Shown here: positions 15,643 to 20,497 of the stretch, in pieces | How positions within the stretch are numbered: the stretch's first letter is position 1 | Layout: each line of letters begins with the position of its first letter | IMG/VR virus record: IMGVR_UViG_3300048549_000939 | Location: 1-22,916 of that record | Origin: a virus | DNA length: 22,916 nt | Reading direction: 5' to 3' (one strand) | The notes under the pieces: model-generated | What the model was told of the DNA's origin: nothing | Database searches by the model: none | The model's input: the letters and a program-made list of their open reading frames with translations, nothing else | Made by a program: the position numbers and the translations under genes

Positions 15643-16099
15643 TTGTAAGTACACACACCAAGTAGGTGGAAACTTTACGCATAAGATTGAGTCAATGACC
15701 AATTATCAGCGTAAGGTTTTTCCTTACATAGAAGATACCAGAGCTTGTGTAGTTTCAATGAATGTTAAAATTGAAGGAACAGAATATCACACTAAAGGTA
15801 AATTCGTATTTGGTCCTGATCAAACTGAAACAAATGCTTGTATGCATGCTGAAGTAAGGGCTAAAGAGAATATCATTAAAATTGTTTCACCTGAAATATT
15901 AACTGGTACTACAACCATGGATTGTACTCCAGATGAGACGCCCGTAGTAGTAAGTCAAAAAGACGAAGTAATTGATTTTACTGAGACTGAAGACTTTATG
16001 AAAGGTTGGGCAAAACCAGTTCCACAAAAGTCGAATAGAGTATTCAACTTTGGAAACATGGCTAGTAGCATTGGGTTGCTAGTGACTATATTGAAGTAG
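15578..16099 (+). CDS. Exported cysteine-containing protein, unknown function
   Basis: A 173-aa protein with a clear signal peptide: MKTLVILTTGMLLSTQTLA, probable cleavage after A19. The start at 15578 has a strong GGAGGAAA site and is preferred over 15464, which would add 38 residues shadowing the 77-aa gene. The mature part contains four cysteines (NCKYTH, RACVVS, NACMHA, MDCTPD), suitable for two disulfides in the periplasm. The C-terminus ends in a hydrophobic segment (FGNMASSIGLLVTILK). No family recognised. It is the first of three consecutive envelope-targeted genes inside the replication operon. Confidence 0.75.
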   Translation: MKTLVILTTGMLLSTQTLATTNCKYTHQVGGNFTHKIESMTNYQRKVFPYIEDTRACVVSMNVKIEGTEYHTKGKFVFGPDQTETNACMHAEVRAKENIIKIVSPEILTGTTTMDCTPDETPVVVSQKDEVIDFTETEDFMKGWAKPVPQKSNRVFNFGNMASSIGLLVTILK

Positions 16100-16105
16100 T
16101 ATATT

Positions 16106-16762
16106 ATGGAGAGAAAATTGAAATCATACTTCCTAACCTTACCACTTGCAGCGGTTGCTCTTGCTGCATGTAGTAGTAATGAAAAAATCACTCAAGCAGT
16201 TGTTATTGAAGAACAACGTGAGATGGTTGAAGAGCAAATTGATAGAATGCCTAAATGGTTTACTAAAATTCCTGTAAAAGACGAAAGCATCTTTGCAGTA
16301 GGTACTGCCGTAACTCCTGATTTACAGTTAAGTTATGATATTGCAGTACTTAATGCTAAGACGACTTTGGCTGATAGGATTAATGGTAAAGTTCGTTCTC
16401 AAACTAAAAACTTTATTGCTAAAGTAGGATCAACTGATCTTGATGTAGCAACACTAAATGAAGTTGAAAAGGTCACTAAGAATATTATTGCTGATGTAGA
16501 TGTTGCAGGTTATGCAGTATCAGAAGCTGAAGTATTCCCTGATGGTACTCAATACCGTGCGTTTGTTCTTCTTGAGTATAATGACCTTGAAGCAAATAAG
16601 ATTATTGTGAATCGTCTTCGTAAAGACCGTTTGCTTTATTCTAAGCTAAGATCAAATAAGGCATTCAAAGAGCTAGACAATGCAGTAGACGAAGTCAAAG
16701 AAGACGAATCTAAGCAGTCTGAAATGAACCTAATTTTAGAAGGATTGGTACCAAATGGTTAA
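16106..16762 (+). CDS. LPP20-like outer-membrane lipoprotein
   Basis: A 218-aa protein with a lipoprotein signal: hydrophobic stretch YFLTLPLAAVALAAC with lipobox LAAC followed by SSN. The mature protein begins near C22, and the absence of Asp at +2 favours the outer membrane. After a helical spacer, PKWFTKIPVKDESIFAVGTAVTPDLQLSYDIAVLNAKTTLADRI has the WF...P...G.A......A...A...A...LA pattern of the LPP20 family. The ATG at 16106 has no obvious ribosome site. An in-frame TTG at 16118, preceded by GGAGAG, would give a more standard signal peptide and may be the true start. It overlaps the next gene by 8 nt. Confidence 0.75.
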   Translation: MERKLKSYFLTLPLAAVALAACSSNEKITQAVVIEEQREMVEEQIDRMPKWFTKIPVKDESIFAVGTAVTPDLQLSYDIAVLNAKTTLADRINGKVRSQTKNFIAKVGSTDLDVATLNEVEKVTKNIIADVDVAGYAVSEAEVFPDGTQYRAFVLLEYNDLEANKIIVNRLRKDRLLYSKLRSNKAFKELDNAVDEVKEDESKQSEMNLILEGLVPNG

Positions 16763-17171
16763 ACAAATAACAATTGCTAGTTTGATGACACTGGGTGCGT
16801 GTCATCCAGCTTTAGCACATGAACCTAATGTGACAGATTATAATAAGTCTGTGATTAATCAAGTTCCTTACAAAGTCGAAGTTTGTAGGGATGTAACAGT
16901 ATCTGGTGATAAAACCGGTGATATGCTTAAAGGTGCTATCATTGGTGGTATTATCGGTAACAACGTAACTAAAAACGTAGACAATGGAGGAACAGTTGGA
17001 GCATTACTTGGTGGTATGCTTGGGCATTCAAATAGTAACGCTAGTGGTGGTACTAAGAGAGTGTGCAATATTGAAACGCGCTATAAAGAAGAGTCTTTAA
17101 CTCTTTACTCACATAGCAAAATTACTTTTGAGTGGATGGGAAAAACCTATACGGTACAGTTTCAAAAATAA
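16755..17171 (+). CDS. Exported glycine-zipper (17-kDa antigen-like) protein
   Basis: A 138-aa protein with a signal peptide (MVKQITIASLMTLGACHPALA, cleavage near A21). The middle GDMLKGAIIGGIIGNNVTKNVDNGGTVGALLGGMLGH (about residues 54-90) is a double glycine-zipper 2TM domain of the Rickettsia 17-kDa antigen type. It is flanked by cysteines C38 and C103, which could form a disulfide. The C-terminal TYKEES-like basic/beta region is also typical. It starts 8 nt inside the lipoprotein gene, so the two are co-translated. Such proteins usually insert in or associate with the cell envelope. Its presence between clamp and clamp-loader genes is unusual compared with T4. Confidence 0.8.
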   Translation: MVKQITIASLMTLGACHPALAHEPNVTDYNKSVINQVPYKVEVCRDVTVSGDKTGDMLKGAIIGGIIGNNVTKNVDNGGTVGALLGGMLGHSNSNASGGTKRVCNIETRYKEESLTLYSHSKITFEWMGKTYTVQFQK

Positions 17172-17174
17172 CTG

Positions 17175-17203
17175 TTTACAATCACTCAAAAGTGTGATAT
17201 AAT
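17175..17203 (+). promoter_or_regulatory. Sigma70-type promoter for gp44-gp62-regA
   Basis: TTTACA (17175-17180), 17-bp spacer ending AAAAGTGTGA, TATAAT (17198-17203). It starts only four bases after the stop of the glycine-zipper gene and 25 bases before gp44. Unlike its sisters it has CTG rather than TCC before the -35. Confidence 0.88.
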
Positions 17204-17227
17204 ATATTTTTATGATGGAGAAAGTGA

Positions 17228-18160
17228 ATGAGTGTTGAATTCCTATGGGTTGAAAAGTATCGCCCACAAACAATTAATGATTGTGTTCTTACTGATGAAA
17301 TGAAGAACACATTCCAAGCTATCCTAGATACAGGTGAGCTTCCTAATATGATGTTTTCTGGCTCTGCTGGTACGGGCAAAACCACAGTTGCAAGAGCATT
17401 ATGTAATGAACTAAATCTAGACCATATTGTAGTCAACGGATCTGAAGAAGGTAACATTGACACACTACGTGGTAAGATTAAACAGTTCGCCTCTTCTGTT
17501 TCACTGCAAGGTGGGTACAAGGTAGTAATTCTGGATGAGGCTGATTACCTTAATCCTCAATCAACCCAACCCGCCTTGCGTGGATTCATTGAAGAGTTTT
17601 CAAACAATTGTAGGTTTATCCTTACATGTAACTTCAAAAATCGTATCATTGAACCACTTCATTCAAGGTGTTCAGTATATGACTTTAGTATTCCAAAAGA
17701 GTACAAAGCTGGTATTGCTCATAAGTTCTTTGTTAGACTACAAAAGATTTTGCAAGACGAAGGTGTTGAAGCTGAACCAGCTGTAGTTGCTAATATTGTT
17801 AACAAGCATTTCCCAGACTTCCGTAGAGTACTTGGTGAATGCCAACGTTACAGTGTATCTGGTAAAATTGAAGCAAGTTCAGTTACTCTTATTCAAGATC
17901 AAACTGAATTAACCAACCATCTTAAAAACAAAGACTTCAAAAAGATGCGTTTATGGGTTGCTAATAATATTGATGTTGAACCACAACAAATCTTTAGAAT
18001 GATTTATGACAATATGGCCACTATGGCTAAACCACATTCAATTCCACAACTAGTTCTTATTCTTGCTGACTATCAGTATAAGAATGCATTTGTAGCCGAC
18101 CATGAATTAAACATGGTTGCTTGCATGACGGAGCTTATGGCCAATGTCGAGTTTGCTTAG
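17228..18160 (+). CDS. 44: Clamp loader large subunit gp44
   Basis: A 310-aa AAA+ clamp loader ATPase (T4 gp44 is 319 aa) which with gp62 opens and loads the gp45 clamp. Opening motif LWVEKYRPQTINDCVL, Walker A GSAGTGKT (45-52), Walker B VVILDEAD (99-106) and the SRC arginine-finger motif (146-148) are all present. The rest is the helical collar domain. GGAG sits 7 nt before the ATG. The 3' end contains the start of the hidden 58-aa gene. Confidence 0.96.
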   Translation: MSVEFLWVEKYRPQTINDCVLTDEMKNTFQAILDTGELPNMMFSGSAGTGKTTVARALCNELNLDHIVVNGSEEGNIDTLRGKIKQFASSVSLQGGYKVVILDEADYLNPQSTQPALRGFIEEFSNNCRFILTCNFKNRIIEPLHSRCSVYDFSIPKEYKAGIAHKFFVRLQKILQDEGVEAEPAVVANIVNKHFPDFRRVLGECQRYSVSGKIEASSVTLIQDQTELTNHLKNKDFKKMRLWVANNIDVEPQQIFRMIYDNMATMAKPHSIPQLVLILADYQYKNAFVADHELNMVACMTELMANVEFA

Positions 18161-18320
18161 TACAATGTGGAGAATATGGGCTAAGACAATTGGCAGCAAG
18201 ATTGGCGATACTAAAGAAAGCGATATTGCTGCTATTCTAAGAACTGTTTGGGTTATAACTCACCTTGTTGCGTGTTTCTTTATTATTGCGCACAATGGTA
18301 TAAAATTAGGATGGTTTTAA
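18144..18320 (+). CDS. Small membrane protein between gp44 and gp62
   Basis: A 58-aa ORF reading MSSLLSTMWRIWAKTIG at the N-terminus, then a hydrophilic stretch, then one hydrophobic segment (VWVITHLVACFFIIAH, about residues 36-51) and a short C-terminus ending GWF. It fills exactly the gap between gp44 and gp62, overlapping gp44 by 17 nt and ending 1 nt before the gp62 ATG. The start at 18144 has GGAG at 18130-18133. An internal ATG at 18165 is an alternative, without a visible ribosome site. I recall similar MWRIWAK proteins in related marine phages, but the function is unknown. A single-pass inner-membrane protein is inferred. Confidence 0.72.
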   Translation: MSSLLSTMWRIWAKTIGSKIGDTKESDIAAILRTVWVITHLVACFFIIAHNGIKLGWF

Positions 18321-18321
18321 T

Positions 18322-18702
18322 ATGAATCCGTTTGAATATCTAAATGCTATCAACAACACCAAAAAAGATCTTATGGTGGATGAAGAAGCTGAAAAGAAGT
18401 ATAGTGCATTTATGGTTAATAGAGGTCTATCATACTTTTATGATACAGCTTTGTTAGCTAATGAGATGAATCGTAATCACCACTTGGATAATCGCCTCCA
18501 ATTTGATTTTCTTATAAATACAATTAGGAAACAAAAGCGTTTTAGCAAGTGGTTGAAAGCTGATAAGACTGACTCATTAGAAGCAGTCAAAGAATATTAT
18601 GGTTATAGCAATGAAAAAGCTCGCCAAGCTCTCACCTTACTAAACGATGAACAGATTAATGTATTGAAACAAAAGGTGACTAAAGGTGGAAGATCAAAAT
18701 AA
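18322..18702 (+). CDS. 62: Clamp loader small subunit gp62
   Basis: A 126-aa protein in the standard slot between gp44 and RegA. T4 gp62 is 187 aa, and shorter forms are usual in marine relatives. It begins NPFEYLNAINNTKKDLM, typical of the family's opening (an FxxLxxIxxxK pattern), followed by an LSYFYDTALLANEMNR block and basic KRFSKWLKADK. It forms a complex with four gp44 subunits to load gp45. Its end overlaps the preferred RegA GTG start by 17 nt. Confidence 0.85.
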   Translation: MNPFEYLNAINNTKKDLMVDEEAEKKYSAFMVNRGLSYFYDTALLANEMNRNHHLDNRLQFDFLINTIRKQKRFSKWLKADKTDSLEAVKEYYGYSNEKARQALTLLNDEQINVLKQKVTKGGRSK

Positions 18703-19105
18703 CGAAGTACAGGAGTGGACACCAGCTATGATGCTGGAAGTCGTGCTTAATGAACCAGATGATTTTCTTAAAGTGCGTGAAACACTTACTCGTATTGGCG
18801 TAGCATCTCGTAAAGATAATATGCTATATCAATCTTGCCATATCTTACACAAACAAGGCAGGTATTTTATCACACACTTTAAAGAACTCTTTTTATTGGA
18901 TGGGAAACCATCTAATCTTATGGAGAATGATATTGAACGTAGGAACACAGTTGCGACGTTACTGTCGGACTGGGGACTTATAACTATTGTCAACAACGAG
19001 CAAGCAAAAGAAAAAGCTCCATTACGACAAATCAAAATCATTTCCTATAAGGATAAAGATCAATGGCAACTCTGTCCCAAGTATAATATTGGAACAAATA
19101 AGTAG
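18686..19105 (+). CDS. regA: Translational repressor RegA
   Basis: A protein of up to 139 aa matching T4 RegA (122 aa), which binds mRNA start regions and represses early phage genes. LEVVLNEPDDFLKVRETLTRIGVASRKDN aligns almost residue for residue with T4 EITLKKPEDFLKVKETLTRMGIANNKDK, followed by LYQSCHILHKQGRYFITHFKELFLLDG and ERRNTVATLLSDWGL. The start is uncertain. GTG at 18686 has AAAGG nine bases upstream and overlaps gp62. ATG at 18728 (AGGAG, 12 nt spacing) gives the T4-like N-terminus. The extra 14 residues (up to TPA) are absent from T4. Confidence 0.92.
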   Translation: MEDQNNEVQEWTPAMMLEVVLNEPDDFLKVRETLTRIGVASRKDNMLYQSCHILHKQGRYFITHFKELFLLDGKPSNLMENDIERRNTVATLLSDWGLITIVNNEQAKEKAPLRQIKIISYKDKDQWQLCPKYNIGTNK

Positions 19106-19115
19106 TCATAGATTG

Positions 19116-19134
19116 CAAGTAAGTAATTTGCTTG
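19116..19134 (+). other. Short hairpin after regA
   Basis: CAAGTAA (19116-19122) pairs with TTGCTTG (19128-19134; one T-G wobble) around a five-base loop. It directly precedes the late box. No T-run follows, so it is at best a weak terminator or mRNA 3'-end stabiliser for the gp44-regA transcript. Confidence 0.35.
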
Positions 19135-19142
19135 TATAAATA
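19135..19142 (+). promoter_or_regulatory. T4-type late promoter (TATAAATA) for hsp20
   Basis: An exact TATAAATA lies 62 bases before the Hsp20 ATG in an intergenic region. It is the third intergenic copy of the late box in the window. It implies that Hsp20 and the micro-genes after it are made late, unlike the replication genes on either side. Confidence 0.8.
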
Positions 19143-19147
19143 AAACT

Positions 19148-19168
19148 GGATGCCGCGCAAGCGGGTCC
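19148..19168 (+). other. GNRA-loop hairpin in the hsp20 leader
   Basis: CCGC (19153-19156) and GCGG (19161-19164) close a GCAA tetraloop. GGA (19148-19150) and TCC (19166-19168) add a lower stem across a small internal loop. It would lie at or very near the 5' end of the late transcript and could stabilise the mRNA or respond to temperature. The ribosome site AGGAGG (19194-19199) is outside it. Confidence 0.5.
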
Positions 19169-19204
19169 TTAATATAACCTTGCTTAAGTCATAGGAGGTA
19201 ACAC

Positions 19205-19681
19205 ATGACAGGTAATTTCGCATATCCACGAAACGCATTTTTAGGTTTCGATCACATCTTTGATAGGCTTGAATCAATTCAGGCTCATGCAAAGGATACA
19301 TATCCCCCACATAACGTAGTTAAAGTCAATCAAATGAACTACATTGTCGAGCTCGCAGTAGCTGGATTTAATGAAGAACATATTGATCTTGAAGTAAAAG
19401 ACCACGTGCTTACAATTACTGGAGATCGTCCTCAGCGGAGATCACAGGATGAGTATGTTCATAAAGGGATTAGTGCTCGTAAATTTAGTAAATCGTATCG
19501 CTTAAGCGAATACACGGAAGTCACTGGTGCAGAAATGAAGGATGGGATTCTCACTGTCAATTTAGAAGTGATCCTACCGGAAGAGAAGCGACCTCGTAAA
19601 ATCAAAATCAATTCTAATTACGAGGAAAACAATGACAGCAATAGCACTACAAAGCCTGAACTTCTCAGGGAAAATACTTGA
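19205..19681 (+). CDS. Small heat-shock protein Hsp20
   Basis: A 158-aa IbpA-like small heat-shock chaperone. Residues 1-35 form the N-terminal arm (FLGFDHIFDRLESI). The alpha-crystallin domain runs from about 38 to 135: VVKVNQMNYIVELAVAGFNEEHIDLEVKDHVLTITG, then RKFSKSYRLSEYTEV, ending with the signature MKDGILTVNL. A C-terminal RKIKI follows as the I-x-I-type tail. Marine T4-like phages commonly carry hsp20 next to the polymerase. It has an AGGAGG ribosome site and its own late promoter. Its role in capsid or host protein folding is inferred. Confidence 0.95.
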   Translation: MTGNFAYPRNAFLGFDHIFDRLESIQAHAKDTYPPHNVVKVNQMNYIVELAVAGFNEEHIDLEVKDHVLTITGDRPQRRSQDEYVHKGISARKFSKSYRLSEYTEVTGAEMKDGILTVNLEVILPEEKRPRKIKINSNYEENNDSNSTTKPELLRENT

Positions 19682-19859
19682 GAAATTTCTCAATTCGATT
19701 AAAGCCACTCTCAGGAGTATGATGATTGGTTATATGATTGGTCGACAAAAGTCTGCTAATCGTATGATTGCCGAACAACTTATTTGTGAGTATCGAGGCC
19801 ATACAGTGGAATCACTTACGGCTGAGCTTAATGCTAAAACATTAAGAGACTATCAATGA
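19632..19859 (+). CDS. Small basic protein overlapping hsp20, unknown
   Basis: A 75-aa ORF starting 50 nt inside hsp20 in another frame, with a good ribosome site GAGGA at 19622-19626. It has an amphipathic, partly hydrophobic helix (ILEKFLNSIKATLRSMMIGYMIG, residues 15-37) that could associate with a membrane, then RQKSANRMIAEQLI and an acid/base-mixed C-terminus. I do not recognise the family. It ends in an ATGA overlap with the next micro-gene. Confidence 0.6.
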   Translation: MTAIALQSLNFSGKILEKFLNSIKATLRSMMIGYMIGRQKSANRMIAEQLICEYRGHTVESLTAELNAKTLRDYQ

Positions 19860-19990
19860 TTGGTCTATTAAAAAGGTGGTGGAAGACTACTAGGATGAGT
19901 CCTATTGAAAGGTACCTAGCACAATCTTCCGACTTAGTTGAATTGGAAAGGCGCCAGCGTCAACTTCAATTGAAGGGATTCAAGCTATGA
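19856..19990 (+). CDS. DUF3563-like micro-protein
   Basis: A 44-aa basic protein. SPIERYLAQSSDLVELERRQRQL (residues 15-37) fits the DUF3563 pattern E-x-YLAx-x-x-DLx-x-LERR seen in small proteins of proteobacteria. The N-terminus MIGLLKRWWK is amphipathic and tryptophan-rich. Its function is unknown. It begins in an ATGA overlap with the 75-aa gene and ends in an ATGA overlap with the next ORF. Its likeness to cellular micro-proteins suggests host acquisition. Confidence 0.6.
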   Translation: MIGLLKRWWKTTRMSPIERYLAQSSDLVELERRQRQLQLKGFKL

Positions 19991-20088
19991 GATCATTCAT
20001 GGCTAGTATCTTCAAATCATTTGAAGCGCATAGGTTAGCATCAGTCGGTAAGTTTGACGAAGCTAGAGACCTTATGCTTGGTAAATAA
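19987..20088 (+). CDS. 33-aa micro-protein ending the hsp20 operon
   Basis: A 33-aa ORF beginning MRSFMASIFKSFEAHRL and ending DLMLGK. It starts in an ATGA overlap with the DUF3563-like gene and has AAGGGA 8 nt upstream. Its stop is 8 nt before the terminator stem. The overlap, ribosome site and position argue that it is real, but no family is recognised and its short length leaves doubt. Confidence 0.5.
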   Translation: MRSFMASIFKSFEAHRLASVGKFDEARDLMLGK

Positions 20089-20096
20089 ATATCTTT

Positions 20097-20125
20097 GAGA
20101 GCCGTTTCGGCGGCTCTCATTCTTT
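20097..20125 (+). terminator. Rho-independent terminator after the hsp20 operon
   Basis: GAGAGCCG (20097-20104) pairs perfectly with CGGCTCTC (20111-20118) around TTTCGG, followed by ATTCTTT. The stem is strong. The U-tract is interrupted, so some read-through into the next gene (20146) is possible and may be its main source of late transcription. Confidence 0.8.
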
Positions 20126-20145
20126 ATAACATGGGAGTCTATATT

Positions 20146-20433
20146 ATGGACAATATTAAAATCGTACGTCTTACAACAGGCGAAGAGCTTATTTGCTCAA
20201 CTAAAGTTTCTTCTACAGGCTACACTCTTAAAGATGTGGCAATCCTAATACCAACACAAAACAATCAACTAGGTTTAGCTCCATTCATGGCGTATTCAGA
20301 TGCTAAAGATGGAATTGAAACACAGTCTAAGAATGTTATGTTTGTTGTGGAACCCGTAACTGAACTTAAAAACCAATACCAACAAATGTTTTCAAAACTA
20401 GTAACACCTGCAAATAGTAAGCTAATTGTGTAA
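20146..20433 (+). CDS. Small Sm-like (LSm/Hfq-fold) protein, second copy
   Basis: A 95-aa protein with GGGAG 8 nt before the ATG. A longer reading from 20095 starts inside the terminator and was rejected. IKIVRLTTGEELICSTKV (residues 4-21) resembles the opening strands of Sm folds, and NVMFVVEPVTELKNQY (residues 64-79) resembles the second Sm motif plus a helix. By eye it is a paralogue of the protein at 5876-6268 but lacks that protein's acidic tail. RNA binding and ring assembly are inferred from the fold suggestion only. It sits immediately before the polymerase promoter. Confidence 0.62.
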   Translation: MDNIKIVRLTTGEELICSTKVSSTGYTLKDVAILIPTQNNQLGLAPFMAYSDAKDGIETQSKNVMFVVEPVTELKNQYQQMFSKLVTPANSKLIV

Positions 20434-20441
20434 AAAAGTCC

Positions 20442-20470
20442 TTTACATTTGCGTAAAGATGTGATATAAT
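20442..20470 (+). promoter_or_regulatory. Sigma70-type promoter for gp43
   Basis: TTTACA (20442-20447), 17-bp spacer ending GATGTGA, TATAAT (20465-20470), with TCC before the -35. It lies 27 bases before the polymerase start. Confidence 0.88.
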
Positions 20471-20497
20471 ATACTTACATTATGGAGGTTTACCCTA

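Noticed and set aside
18513-18520. TATAAATA inside gp62
   Set aside because: It is within coding sequence, about 165 bp before the preferred regA start; it could in principle serve regA late but there is no supporting context.
20095-20145. N-terminal extension of the second Sm-like protein
   Set aside because: It starts inside the terminator hairpin; the ATG at 20146 has a proper GGGAG site.
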